Source: Octadecabacter sp. SW4
Lineage (GTDB): Bacteria > Pseudomonadota > Alphaproteobacteria > Rhodobacterales > Rhodobacteraceae
Direction of reading: 5' to 3'
Assembly (NCBI RefSeq): GCF_008065155.1
Contig: NZ_CP042819.1
Coordinates: forward strand, 2,486,922 to 2,550,921
Length of the DNA stretch: 64,000 nt
Shown piece after piece: positions 1 through 8,940 of this stretch; the first letter of the stretch is position 1; each line of letters starts with the position of its first letter. The notes beneath the pieces were generated by a model. The model was not told the DNA's origin, ran no database searches, and saw only the letters and a list, made by a program, of their open reading frames with translations. The translations under genes were made by a program, and so were the position numbers.

Positions 1-854
1 GGCACGGGTTGCCCGCCGACCAGTATGAAACCATCCTCAAGGCCGACAAGGCCCACACCATCAAGGTCGTGCTGGCCACTCACAACGAAACGGCGACCGG
101 TGTGAAATCCGACATCGCCGCCGTGCGCCGCGCGCTGGACGCGACAGGCCACCCTGCCCTGCTGTTCGTTGATGGCGTGTCCTCCATCGGGTCGATGGAT
201 TTCCGCATGGATGAATGGGGCGTGGATGTCGCCGTGACCGGCTCGCAAAAAGGGTTCATGTTGCCCGCGGGTCTGGCCATCGTCGGGTTTTCCGACAAGG
301 CGATGAAAGCCACCGAAACCGCGACCTTGCCGCGCACATTTTTCGACGTCAAAGACATGCAAAAAGGTTATGACAACAACGCCTTTCCCTACACGCCCCC
401 GGTCGGGCTGATGAACGGCCTCAAACGCGCGATTGAACTGATCGAGGCCGAGGGGCTGGAAAACGTCTTTGCCCGCCACACCCGGATCGCCACCGGCGTG
501 CGCCACGCAGTGCAGGCGTGGGGGCTTGAGCTTTGCGCGGTCTCACCCGAGGTCTATTCCGACTCTGTGTCAGCCATCAGAACGCCCGAAGGCTTCAATG
601 CCACCGATATTGTCACCGTCGCCGCTGAAAAATACGGCATGGCCTTTGGTGTGGGCTTGGGCGAGGTAGCAGGCAAGGTGTTTCGCATCGGCCACTTGGG
701 CAGCCTTACGGATGCAATGATGCTGTCGGGCCTCGGCGTGGCCGAAATGGTCATGGTCGATCTGGGGCTGGACATCAAACTGGGGTCCGGTGTTGCGGCG
801 GCGCAGGAGTTTTACCGCCACGGATCAGGTGCAGGCAAAAAGGCCGCCGCGTGA
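1..854 (+). CDS. bhcA: Aspartate-glyoxylate aminotransferase BhcA (5' end missing)
   Basis: Class V PLP aminotransferase. The reading frame is open through base 1, so the true start lies upstream of the window; about 283 codons are visible of a family length near 400. The PLP lysine is in a TGSQKG motif (bases about 240-254), preceded by FVDGVSSIG with the cofactor-binding Asp. On its own it would be called serine-glyoxylate aminotransferase. It is followed by a threonine-dehydratase-like, a D-threonine-aldolase-like and an ornithine-cyclodeaminase-like gene. That order is the bhcABCD operon of the beta-hydroxyaspartate cycle, where BhcA aminates glyoxylate to glycine using aspartate. Its TGA overlaps the ATG of the next gene by one base. 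The family is certain; the exact role rests on context. Confidence 0.9.
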   Translation, partial: HGLPADQYETILKADKAHTIKVVLATHNETATGVKSDIAAVRRALDATGHPALLFVDGVSSIGSMDFRMDEWGVDVAVTGSQKGFMLPAGLAIVGFSDKAMKATETATLPRTFFDVKDMQKGYDNNAFPYTPPVGLMNGLKRAIELIEAEGLENVFARHTRIATGVRHAVQAWGLELCAVSPEVYSDSVSAIRTPEGFNATDIVTVAAEKYGMAFGVGLGEVAGKVFRIGHLGSLTDAMMLSGLGVAEMVMVDLGLDIKLGSGVAAAQEFYRHGSGAGKKAAA

Positions 855-1807
855 TGTATATCCCGACATATCAGGACATGCTGGATGCGCACGACCGCAT
901 CAAGCCGCATATCCGCCGCACGCCGGTGCGCACCTCTGACTATCTGAACGAGGTGACCGGCGCAGAACTGTTCTTCAAGTGCGAGAACTTTCAGGAACCG
1001 GGCGCGTTCAAGGTGCGCGGCGCGTCAAACGCTGTCTTCGGACTGGATGATGAACAGGCAAAACGCGGCGTGGCGACCCATTCGTCGGGCAATCACGCAT
1101 CCTGCCTGTCCTATGCCGCCAAACTGCGGGGGATCCCGTGCAACGTGGTCATGCCCAGCACCGCGCCGCATGCCAAGAAAGACACCGTCGCGCGCTATGG
1201 CGGGGTGATCACCGAATGCGCGCCCTCGACCAGCTCGCGCGAGGCGGCATTTGCGAGGGTGCAGGCCGAAACGGGGGGTGATTTCGTACATCCCTACAAT
1301 GATCCGCGCGTGATCGCCGGCCAAGGCACCTGCGCGCGCGAGTTCATGGAACAGACCGACGGGCTTGATATCGTCGTTGCGCCGATCGGTGGCGGGGGAA
1401 TGATTTCCGGCACCTGTCTGACGCTATCGCATCAGGCACCCGACGTGCAGATCATCGCCGCCGAACCGGAACAGGCCGACGACGCCTATCGCAGCTTCAA
1501 GGCGGGCCATATCATCGCCGACGATGCGCCCAAGACGATTGCCGATGGTTTGCTGGTGCCGCTGAAAGAGCTGACGTGGCATTTCGTGTCAAACCATGTG
1601 ACCGATATCCTGACGGCTTCGGAAAGCGAAATCGTTGAGGCGATGAAGCTGACGTGGAAACACCTGCGCATCGTCATGGAACCCAGCAGTGCTGTGCCGC
1701 TGGCAACGATCCTCAAGAACAAGGACCGGTTCGCGGGCAAGCGCGTCGGCATCATCATCACTGGCGGGAATGTCGATCTGGATCGCCTGCCTTGGAACGT
1801 GGGTTAA
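854..1807 (+). CDS. bhcB: beta-Hydroxyaspartate dehydratase BhcB
   Basis: Fold-type II PLP enzyme of the threonine/serine dehydratase family, 317 residues. The PLP lysine is about residue 53 in GAFKVRG. The asparagine loop reads SSGNHAS and the phosphate-binding glycine loop GGGGMISG. In the cycle this enzyme dehydrates beta-hydroxyaspartate to iminosuccinate. The ATG at 854 shares a base with the bhcA stop (TGATG), which favours it over the GTG at 851 and implies translational coupling. The gene ends in a GTGGGT...ACCCAC hairpin that includes the stop codon. Without the neighbours it could be read as a generic threonine dehydratase or hydroxyaspartate ammonia-lyase. Confidence 0.9.
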   Translation: MYIPTYQDMLDAHDRIKPHIRRTPVRTSDYLNEVTGAELFFKCENFQEPGAFKVRGASNAVFGLDDEQAKRGVATHSSGNHASCLSYAAKLRGIPCNVVMPSTAPHAKKDTVARYGGVITECAPSTSSREAAFARVQAETGGDFVHPYNDPRVIAGQGTCAREFMEQTDGLDIVVAPIGGGGMISGTCLTLSHQAPDVQIIAAEPEQADDAYRSFKAGHIIADDAPKTIADGLLVPLKELTWHFVSNHVTDILTASESEIVEAMKLTWKHLRIVMEPSSAVPLATILKNKDRFAGKRVGIIITGGNVDLDRLPWNVG

Positions 1808-1850
1808 GACCCACCTTACCGCACAATCCGTAACGTGGGCTTCAACCCAC
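1799..1850. repeat. Two GTGGG/CCCAC hairpins between bhcB and bhcC
   Basis: The first hairpin is GTGGGT-TAAG-ACCCAC (1799-1814), covering the bhcB stop. The second is GTGGG-CTTCAA-CCCAC (1835-1850). Both are preceded by AAC and lie 36 bases apart, start to start. They could slow or protect the transcript inside the operon, or be a dispersed short palindromic repeat. There is no T-tract, so they are not simple terminators. Confidence 0.6.
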
Positions 1851-1867
1851 CCTGCCAAGGAAACACC

Positions 1868-3031
1868 ATGACCAAGCACCCGAATTTTGAAGACTTTGAG
1901 GTCGGCTATGACATCCCCGCCAAACCGGGCATGGACGCAGCCGATATCCAGACACCAGCGCTTGTGCTGGATCTTGACGCGCTTGAGCGCAACATCAAGA
2001 AGATGGGTGATTACGCCAGATCACACGGGATGCGCCACCGCGTGCACGGCAAGATGCACAAGTCCGTTGATGTGGCAAAGCTACAGGAAAGCCTCGGCGG
2101 CGCCTGCGGTGTCTGTTGCCAAAAGGTGTCCGAAGCCGAAGTTTTCGCGCGCGGTGGCATCAAGGATGTCATGGTCTCCAATCAGGTGACAGACCCGGCC
2201 AAGATCGACCGTCTGGCGCGGATGCCTAAACTGGGCGCGCGTGTTCTGGTCTGTGTCGATGACCCCGCCAATGTCGCCGATCTGTCTGCCGCCGCCCAAA
2301 AGCACGGCACCCAGATCGAAGCGCTGGTGGAAATCGACTGTGGCGCGAGCCGCTGCGGCGTGACCTCGACCCAGGACGTCGTGACCATCGCCAAGATGAT
2401 CGACACCGCCCAAGGTCTGAAGTTTGCGGGCATTCAGGCCTATCAGGGCGCAATGCAGCACCTGGACACCTATGATGACCGACAGGAGAAAACCCAAGTC
2501 GCCATCGACATGGTCAAGGATGCGATAGCCGGGCTAAAGGCGAACGGGCTGGACTGCGATATCGTCGGTGGCGGCGGCACGGGGTCGTATTATTTCGAAA
2601 GCAATTCAGGGGTTTTCAACGAACTCCAGTGCGGCTCCTATGCCTTCATGGATGCTGACTATGGCCGGATTCTTGATAAGGACGGCAACCGGATTGATCA
2701 GGGCGAATGGGAAAATGCGCTGTTCATCCTGACCACCGTGATGTCCCACGCCAAGGCGGACAAGGCCATTGTCGATGCGGGCCTCAAGGCGCAGTCGGTC
2801 GATAGCGGTCTGCCCACCGTTTATGGCCGCGATGACGTGGAATACGTCAAATGTTCGGACGAACACGGCGTGGTGATGGACCCAAAAGGCGCGCTGAACG
2901 TGAACGACAAGCTGAAACTGGTGCCCGGCCACTGCGACCCGACCTGCAACGTGCATGATTGGTATGTCGGTGTGCGCGACGGCAAGGTTGAAACAGTCTG
3001 GCCTGTATCGGCTCGTGGCAAAGCCTATTGA
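1868..3031 (+). CDS. bhcC: beta-Hydroxyaspartate aldolase BhcC
   Basis: PLP enzyme of the D-threonine aldolase / DSD1 family (alanine-racemase-like TIM barrel then a beta domain), 387 residues. The opening ALVLDLDALERNI is characteristic. The PLP lysine is about residue 62 in HGKMHKS, and the C-terminal metal-binding HCDPTCN motif is present. It cleaves beta-hydroxyaspartate to glycine and glyoxylate, or runs in reverse within the cycle. The ATG at 1868 follows AAGGAA at a good distance; the longer frame from 1835 lacks such a site and reads through the intergenic hairpin. Its place between bhcB and bhcD fixes the assignment. Confidence 0.9.
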   Translation: MTKHPNFEDFEVGYDIPAKPGMDAADIQTPALVLDLDALERNIKKMGDYARSHGMRHRVHGKMHKSVDVAKLQESLGGACGVCCQKVSEAEVFARGGIKDVMVSNQVTDPAKIDRLARMPKLGARVLVCVDDPANVADLSAAAQKHGTQIEALVEIDCGASRCGVTSTQDVVTIAKMIDTAQGLKFAGIQAYQGAMQHLDTYDDRQEKTQVAIDMVKDAIAGLKANGLDCDIVGGGGTGSYYFESNSGVFNELQCGSYAFMDADYGRILDKDGNRIDQGEWENALFILTTVMSHAKADKAIVDAGLKAQSVDSGLPTVYGRDDVEYVKCSDEHGVVMDPKGALNVNDKLKLVPGHCDPTCNVHDWYVGVRDGKVETVWPVSARGKAY

Positions 3032-3062
3032 CCAAGGGAGTGGGGAATAAACCACACCTCAC

Positions 3063-3122
3063 GTCCCGGCCTTCGCGCCGGGACCTCTGCAACATGACGA
3101 GGCCCCGGATCAAGTCCGGGGC
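3063..3122. repeat. Pair of REP-like GC hairpins before bhcD
   Basis: GTCCCGGC (3063-3070) pairs with GCCGGGAC (3077-3084), and GCCCCGGA (3102-3109) pairs with TCCGGGGC (3115-3122). Both have 8-bp perfect stems and 5-6 base loops. They fill most of the 127-base gap between bhcC and bhcD and resemble dispersed palindromic elements of alphaproteobacteria. Confidence 0.65.
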
Positions 3123-3158
3123 GCGACTGCCCTAATCGCAACCCAAGGAACCACCCCA

Positions 3159-4124
3159 ATGCTCATCGTCCCCGAACGCGAAATCGCCGACCTGCTGACC
3201 CGCGCCGCATCCTTTGATGCCGTCGAAAGGGTCTTTGCCGCTATGGCCGCAGGCGAGGCCTACAACTTTCCCGTCATCCGCGAGGCGATTGGCCACGAGG
3301 ATGCCCTTTATGGCTTCAAAGGCGGGTTTGACGGCAAAGGGATGACGCTGGGCCTCAAGGCGGGGGGCTATTGGCCGCACAATCTGGAAAAGCGCGGATT
3401 GATTAACCATCAGTCCACGGTTTTCCTGTTCGATCCCGACACCGGCAAGGTTGCGGCAATGGTCGGCGGCAACTACCTGACGGCCCTGCGCACCGCTGCT
3501 GCATCATCGGTGTCAATCAAGCATCTGGCCCGCAAGGACGCCAAGGTGATGGGTATGATCGGGGCCGGTCATCAGGCCACGTTCCAACTGCGCGCCGCCC
3601 TGGAACAGCGCGATTTCGACAAGGTCATCGGCTGGAATTACCACCCTGAAATGCTGCCAAATATCGCCAAGGTTGCGGCCGAGGCGGGCGTGCCCTTCGA
3701 GGCCGTGGAGCTGGAGCGCATGACCGAGGCGGATGTGATCATTTCAATCACCTCGACGTTCGCGCCCACGGTGATGGCCGACCACATATCGCCAGGCACC
3801 CACATCGCCTGCATGGGCACCGACACCAAAGGCAAGCAAGAGGTCGAAGCCGCGCTGCTGGCCCGCGCCACCGTCTTTACCGACGAAGTCGCCCAATCAA
3901 TCAGCATCGGCGAGGCACAGCACGCCGTGGCCCAAGGGCTGATCAAGGAAAGCGACGTGCACCAGATCGGCGAGGTGATCAACGCCACCCACGCGGGGCG
4001 CACATCCGACGATGAAATCACGCTGTTTGATGGCACGGGCGTGGGGCTGCAAGACCTTGCCGTGGCCGCATCCGTGGTGGAACTGGCCGTGGCGCAGGGG
4101 ATCGCGATCGAGGTCGATTTTTAG
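3159..4124 (+). CDS. bhcD: Iminosuccinate reductase BhcD
   Basis: Ornithine cyclodeaminase / mu-crystallin family, 321 residues, a normal length. The Rossmann nucleotide loop GAGHQA is about residues 135-140, and the substrate-site segment KGGFDGKGMTLGLKAGG is about 54-70. In the cycle it reduces iminosuccinate to L-aspartate with NADH, regenerating the amino donor for BhcA. The ATG at 3159 follows AAGGAACC. It is the last gene of the operon. The family call is certain; the reductase role follows from the bhcABC context. Confidence 0.9.
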   Translation: MLIVPEREIADLLTRAASFDAVERVFAAMAAGEAYNFPVIREAIGHEDALYGFKGGFDGKGMTLGLKAGGYWPHNLEKRGLINHQSTVFLFDPDTGKVAAMVGGNYLTALRTAAASSVSIKHLARKDAKVMGMIGAGHQATFQLRAALEQRDFDKVIGWNYHPEMLPNIAKVAAEAGVPFEAVELERMTEADVIISITSTFAPTVMADHISPGTHIACMGTDTKGKQEVEAALLARATVFTDEVAQSISIGEAQHAVAQGLIKESDVHQIGEVINATHAGRTSDDEITLFDGTGVGLQDLAVAASVVELAVAQGIAIEVDF

Positions 4125-4295
4125 GTTTCTGGCGCGATGACACGCTATGTTTTTCGATGCCCAGATCAATGTGGCGATGTATGCCAGATCAGGCGGACAT
4201 GCATTGTGGCCCGCCGATCTGGTAGTCTATTTCGCTCTTCGCAACGGCTTGCCAGCTGACGACTGCCCAGCGTCCAAACGACCAAGCCGCCATGA

Positions 4296-5123
4296 TCAAA
4301 TGCCAAACGGAACACCCCCAGTGACCGAAAGGTTTATGCCTGTGACGTAATTCGCTTGCGGCCCGGCAAGATACGCAACTGCATTGGCCACATCTTCGGG
4401 TAGGCCTGCATCCCTGAGGGCGACATTCGCGTATCGTTCGCTTTTCATTTGCGCGACCGATATGCCACGTTCAGCCGCCAAGCGCGTGTTTGCTGCGGTA
4501 TGCATGTCTGTCGCGATATAACCGGGGCAGACTGTGTTGCATAAAATGCCGTCCGGCCCGAACTCAGCCGCGAGCGTTTTTGTCAGGCCAACCAGCCCGT
4601 GTTTCATTGTCGTGTAAGCGCCAAAGCCCGGCTCGGCCCCCAGACTAGCCGTCGACCCGATGTTGATAATCCGACCGCCGCCGATGTCACGCATCTGCGG
4701 AATCACGGCTTGGGAAACCATCATCGGGCCGAGCAAATTGACATCAAAGCTTGATCGCCACTGTTCAGGCGTCGTGGATAGGAAACTGTCCGAACCCGCG
4801 AGTGATCCCGCGTTATTGACGGCGATATTCAGCTTCCCGAACTTTGCGATCGCCTGCCCGATTGCGGTCTGGATATCATCGGCATTTGTGACATCCAAAA
4901 GCGCGGAAAATGCCGTGCCGCCTGCGCCCGAGATTTCTGACACGACACCTTGCAGCAGCTCTGCTCGCTGCACTGGTTTTCCGTCGATATCCACGTTTCC
5001 GGCAATGTCTGTCACAACCACCGCCGCACCGTCTTGCGCAAGCCGAAGAGCGATGGCGCGACCAATCCCGTGCGGCGCTGACGCGCCCGTGACCAACGCG
5101 ACTCTCCCTTTGAGTGGATGCAT
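4296..5123 (-). CDS. Short-chain dehydrogenase/reductase (FabG-like)
   Basis: Classical SDR of about 275 residues. It starts MHPLKGRVALVTGAS, with a GIG nucleotide motif spaced by an unusual insertion (TGASAPHGIG), the NNAG motif, the catalytic Ser in INIGSTAS and YTTMK as YxxxK. It ends in the usual VTGGVPFG. The ATG at 5123 is preceded by AGAGGCG and fits the family N-terminus; longer starts at 5150 and 5234 add residues with no family match. The substrate cannot be read from sequence. It lies downstream of the purine permease but behind a strong terminator, so it is probably a separate unit. Confidence 0.8.
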   Translation of the reverse strand: MHPLKGRVALVTGASAPHGIGRAIALRLAQDGAAVVVTDIAGNVDIDGKPVQRAELLQGVVSEISGAGGTAFSALLDVTNADDIQTAIGQAIAKFGKLNIAVNNAGSLAGSDSFLSTTPEQWRSSFDVNLLGPMMVSQAVIPQMRDIGGGRIINIGSTASLGAEPGFGAYTTMKHGLVGLTKTLAAEFGPDGILCNTVCPGYIATDMHTAANTRLAAERGISVAQMKSERYANVALRDAGLPEDVANAVAYLAGPQANYVTGINLSVTGGVPFGI

Positions 5124-5274
5124 GTCTGCGCCTCTTGCTGATACGTTCATCGCACCAACAGCTATACGAACCACCTGAGGCATCAAGGACTTTGGGATCT
5201 GAATGGGCAAACGGCAGCGAAGCCCTGAGATCACACCCCTAAACTCCCGGCGCCTGGTAAAACGAGCCGCAACA

Positions 5275-5309
5275 AAAAGCCCCCGCCAGTTTTCTGACCG
5301 GGGGCTTTT
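5275..5309 (-). terminator. Rho-independent terminator after the NCS2 permease
   Basis: Perfect 11-base arms AAAAGCCCCCG (5275-5285) and CGGGGGCTTTT (5299-5309), with an inner CAG-TTTT-CTG. It is symmetric, so it could work in both directions, but its position 19 bases past the permease stop on the minus strand gives the likely use. Confidence 0.85.
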
Positions 5310-5327
5310 CGTCTTGTTGGCGCCCGC

Positions 5328-6842
5328 CTAGTCGTGAGGCAACGACCCTTGGCCGTGACCGGCAAGGCCGCCGGAGACTTCCTCGACGGATTCATCAGAC
5401 AGTTCCTCGGGCAGGACCAAGTTCAGCACAATCGCGATCAGGGCCGAAGGCAGCAGGCCGGACACGGCCAGCACCTTGAGCCATTCAGGCAGATATTGCA
5501 CCGCTCCCGGTTCAAGCTGGAGACCAAGACCGACAGACAGGGCGACCGCAAAGATCACCATGTTGCGGCGATTCCAGTTCACGTCCGACAGCATCGAGAT
5601 ACCGGCGGCGACAACCATACCGAACATCACGATCACACCTCCGCCCAGCACTTCGATGGGGACGGTTCGGATGACGCTGCCAACCTTGGGGATCAGGCCA
5701 CAGATGATCAAAAAGATCGCCCCAAAGGTCACCACATGGCGTGACATCACGCCGGTCATGGCGATCAGACCAACGTTCTGGCTAAAGGATGTGTTCGGAA
5801 AACCGCCAAAAATACCGGCCACTGCCGTGCCGACACCGTCAGCATAGGTCGCGCCCTGAATTTCGGTATCGGTTGCCTCGCGGCCCGCACCACCCTTGGT
5901 GATACCAGACACATCGCCCACGGTTTCAATCGCCGATACAAACGCCATCAGACAAAAACCGATGATCGCGGCGGCAGACAATTCAAACCCATATTTGAAC
6001 GGCTGTGGCAGTGCGAAGGCGGCTGCATTGTTCCAGCTTGCCGCGATGCCGAAATCACCGCCAAAGCTGATCATGCCGATGGCTAATGCATAGATGTAGC
6101 CAACGACCAAACCAATCAGAACAGCGGAAATCGCCAGCATACCGCGCGTGAAAAACTTTAGGCCCAATGTTACGATGATCACGATGAGTGCGGCCGACCA
6201 ATTCAGCAGCGAGCCATAAGACAATGGCGTTTCGGACATGTTTAGTCCCGAGACACCATCAACTTCACGCATGATCAAGGCTTTGGCTTGCTCGAGTGCA
6301 TGAGCGTCAGCATCGGGAACCCCGCCAGCGGCATATTGGATACCTACGCGCACAAGTGCGAGACCAATCATCGTCACGATCAGGCCTGTTACCAGGGGCG
6401 GCAGGGCAAAACGGATCTTGCCGATGACCGTGCCGATGAAAGCGTGGAAGATACCGCCGATGATCACGCCCGTGAACAGCGCCGCAAGCCCATCCACACC
6501 CTTGCCTGCCACCAGCGGAATCATGATCGGCAGGAAGGCAAAGGATGTCCCCTGCACGATGGGGAGACGCGCACCAACGGGGCCGGCCCCGATTGTCTGA
6601 AACAGCGTTGCGATACCGGCAAACAGCATCGACATCTGGATCAGATAAAGCAGTTCGGGGAAATCAGGCGACCCTGATCCGAACCCGAAACCGGCCGCAC
6701 CTGCGACGATGATCGCCGGTGTGACGTTGGAAACGAACATCGCCAGCACGTGCTGGATGCCCAGTGGAATGGCGCGGTGAAGCGCCGGTGTATAGTTTGG
6801 GTCGCGAAGCTGCTCCGCTGTCCCGATGGATGTATCAGTCAT
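5328..6842 (-). CDS. NCS2 family xanthine/uric acid permease
   Basis: Inner-membrane nucleobase:cation symporter of 504 residues, slightly long for the family because of a charged C-terminal tail. It is almost entirely hydrophobic helices. The NCS2 segments QGTSFAFLP and the acidic SAIETVGDV with the following ATDTEIQGA are recognisable. Next to ureidoglycolate lyase, allantoinase/OHCU decarboxylase, HIU hydrolase and PuuD, uric acid or xanthine is the likely substrate. It is the last gene of a minus-strand unit uraD-puuE / allA / permease and is closed by the terminator at 5275-5309. Substrate choice within NCS2 is inferred from neighbours only. Confidence 0.85.
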   Translation of the reverse strand: MTDTSIGTAEQLRDPNYTPALHRAIPLGIQHVLAMFVSNVTPAIIVAGAAGFGFGSGSPDFPELLYLIQMSMLFAGIATLFQTIGAGPVGARLPIVQGTSFAFLPIMIPLVAGKGVDGLAALFTGVIIGGIFHAFIGTVIGKIRFALPPLVTGLIVTMIGLALVRVGIQYAAGGVPDADAHALEQAKALIMREVDGVSGLNMSETPLSYGSLLNWSAALIVIIVTLGLKFFTRGMLAISAVLIGLVVGYIYALAIGMISFGGDFGIAASWNNAAAFALPQPFKYGFELSAAAIIGFCLMAFVSAIETVGDVSGITKGGAGREATDTEIQGATYADGVGTAVAGIFGGFPNTSFSQNVGLIAMTGVMSRHVVTFGAIFLIICGLIPKVGSVIRTVPIEVLGGGVIVMFGMVVAAGISMLSDVNWNRRNMVIFAVALSVGLGLQLEPGAVQYLPEWLKVLAVSGLLPSALIAIVLNLVLPEELSDESVEEVSGGLAGHGQGSLPHD

Positions 6843-6887
6843 TTTCAGTCCCTTCCTGTTGATACGTTTGGCCAGTCTTTTTGCTGG

Positions 6888-7382
6888 CTAGTTATTGCCG
6901 TCCACGATGGTGAACGGGGTCGTGAAAAAATGTTCCTCGAGGTTTGCGCCTGCGCCAATCCGGTCAATCACGGCAAACAACCCCGGTTCATGAAGCGGGC
7001 TCAGGACGCCGTGCCATGTGCCGCGAAAATAGTTCACGCCCTGGCCGGGCGCTGCCATAAAGGCCAGCGGCGTTCCCGGTGTGCCGCCTGCGTCGGGTGC
7101 AACGACCACCACAAAGGGATGCTGCGTCATCGGCACAAACGCCTGACTGCCCGCCGGGTGACGTTCGACCATATCCAGCGTGATCGGAAAGGGGCGGGTT
7201 TGTGCGTGAAACAGGCTGATGCCCGCCTTGCCATCGCTGAAATCCAGCGTGGCGCGGTCATGATAGCGCCCGCACATCCCCGCATTGATCATCTTGTCCG
7301 GCGCGCCTGCGGCATCAAGCACATCGCCGAAGGGGGCGAATGCCTTGGCCGTCAGCGGCTGGATGGTGATCACCTTGCTCAT
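6888..7382 (-). CDS. allA: Ureidoglycolate lyase AllA
   Basis: Cupin-fold ureidoglycolate lyase, 164 residues, typical length. Family features include the start ITIQPLTAKAFAPFGDV, the HPAGSQAFVPM segment (about 94-104), FVVVVAPD, and the C-terminal NYFRGTWHGVLSPL motif with metal/active-site His. It splits ureidoglycolate into glyoxylate and urea, the last step of purine ring opening. Its ATG overlaps the stop of the puuE-uraD fusion by four bases (ATGA), so the two are translated together. The glyoxylate it makes is the entry substrate for the bhcABCD cycle about 2.8 kb away. Confidence 0.9.
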   Translation of the reverse strand: MSKVITIQPLTAKAFAPFGDVLDAAGAPDKMINAGMCGRYHDRATLDFSDGKAGISLFHAQTRPFPITLDMVERHPAGSQAFVPMTQHPFVVVVAPDAGGTPGTPLAFMAAPGQGVNYFRGTWHGVLSPLHEPGLFAVIDRIGAGANLEEHFFTTPFTIVDGNN

Positions 7383-8791
7383 CTGCCCAGCTTTTCGATC
7401 AGGCGCAACTCGGCGATGCGTTCCACCTGTTTGCAGGCCTCGGCAAACTCGGTGGCGCGGTCGTTTTCGATACGCTGGTGAAAGGCGGCCAGAATCGACG
7501 TTTTGTCATAATCACGCACGGCGATGATGAATGGAAACCCGTGGCGCGCAACGTATTGCGCATTAAGGGCCTGAAAGGTCTCGCGTTCACCATCGGTGAG
7601 CATATCCAGCCCCGCGCCTGCCTGCTCGGACGTGCTTTCGGCGGTCAGCTTGCCCGCCGCCGCCAGCTTGCCCGCCAGATCGGGGTGGGCTGTCAGAACG
7701 CCAAGGCGCTGCTCTTGGCTGGCCGCGCGGAACACGCGGGCCAAGGCGCTGTGCACGCCAGTCGCGGTGTCGTGGGTCGGCCCCAGTTCCAGCGCATGTG
7801 CGCCTTTCGCAATCCACGGGCTGTGTTCAAAGATACCGCCAAATTCCGCCACAAAGGTGTCGCAGTCCATTTCCGAGGGGCGGATCTGCGTCGTCGCGGG
7901 GTGTTCCCTGGCCCAGTGTTCGGCGATCTGCAATCGGGTGGCAAACCAGACCCCATCATGGGACTTGAAATGTTCAATCGCGCGGCGCAGGGCGGCGGCG
8001 CGCCCCGGACGGCCAATCAGACGGCAGTGCAGGCCGATTGACAACATCTTGGGCGCGCCCGCCTCACCTTCAGCGTAAAGGGTGTCGAAACTGTCCTTGA
8101 GATAACTCTCGAACTGGTCGCCAGTGGTGAAACCGGCCTGAATGGCGAACCGCATGTCGTTGCAATCCATCGTGTAGGGCACGATCAACTGATCACGGCC
8201 ACCGGCCCGCACCCAGTAGGGCAGATCATCGGCGTAGCTGTCCGCGACATAGGCGAACTGCCCCGTTTCAGCCGCCAGATCGACGGTATTATTGGAACAG
8301 CGGCCCGTATACCAGCCGCGCGGCGCTTGCCCGATAACCTCGGTATGCAGGCGGATCGCCTCGGCGATCTGGGCACGTTCCTCATCGGCGGGCATCTCCT
8401 TGTGTTCGACCCATTTCAAGCCGTGGCTGGCGATTTCCCACCCCGCGGATTTCATCGCCGCGACCTGTTCGGGCGCGCGGGCAAGAGCAGTCGCCACGCC
8501 ATACACAGTGACGGGCAAGTCAGACAGCATCCGATGCAGGCGCCAGAATCCGGCGCGCGCGCCATATTCGTAAATCGATTCCATGTTCCAGTGACGCAGT
8601 CCGGTCCAGGGCGCAGCACCGGTGATTTCCGACAGAAATGCCTCCGAGGCGGGATCGCCATGCAGGATATTGTTTTCCCCGCCTTCTTCGTAGTTTAGCA
8701 CGATTTGAACGGCGATTTTCGCACCACCGGGCCAGTTGGGCGCAGGAGGGGTGGCTCCATATCCGGTCATGTCACGGGGATAGCGGTTCAC
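7379..8791 (-). CDS. puuE-uraD: Fused allantoinase PuuE + OHCU decarboxylase UraD
   Basis: 470 residues in two domains. About 1-300 is a metal-independent allantoinase of the polysaccharide-deacetylase fold: starts NRYPRDMTGYG, has NYEEGGENN, WEIASHGLKW and GWYTGRCSNNT. About 305-468 is 2-oxo-4-hydroxy-4-carboxy-5-ureidoimidazoline decarboxylase, with FVAEFGGIFEHSPWIA, the LTAHPDLAGKL motif whose His is catalytic, and GFPFIIAVR. Together they convert OHCU to S-allantoin and open allantoin to allantoate. The ORF is continuous through the join, so this is a real fusion as sequenced. It is the first gene of the minus-strand ureide unit and divergent from uraH. Confidence 0.9.
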   Translation of the reverse strand: MNRYPRDMTGYGATPPAPNWPGGAKIAVQIVLNYEEGGENNILHGDPASEAFLSEITGAAPWTGLRHWNMESIYEYGARAGFWRLHRMLSDLPVTVYGVATALARAPEQVAAMKSAGWEIASHGLKWVEHKEMPADEERAQIAEAIRLHTEVIGQAPRGWYTGRCSNNTVDLAAETGQFAYVADSYADDLPYWVRAGGRDQLIVPYTMDCNDMRFAIQAGFTTGDQFESYLKDSFDTLYAEGEAGAPKMLSIGLHCRLIGRPGRAAALRRAIEHFKSHDGVWFATRLQIAEHWAREHPATTQIRPSEMDCDTFVAEFGGIFEHSPWIAKGAHALELGPTHDTATGVHSALARVFRAASQEQRLGVLTAHPDLAGKLAAAGKLTAESTSEQAGAGLDMLTDGERETFQALNAQYVARHGFPFIIAVRDYDKTSILAAFHQRIENDRATEFAEACKQVERIAELRLIEKLGR

Positions 8792-8940
8792 GGAAATGTC
8801 CCTTCGTCGTTGTCATAGTGATAGATCAAAACAATCTCGTTGTTTTTCAAATAATCCGATAAAGAGCCTATTGCAGCCCATTCTTTGCACAGCGAGCCCA
8901 TGTCTGCCTATAAGATCAGCAACCAACGTGAGAAAGCGCC

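Noticed and set aside
4147..4350. 67-residue plus-strand ORF after bhcD
   Set aside because: Half of it overlaps the SDR gene antisense, and there is no good ribosome site.
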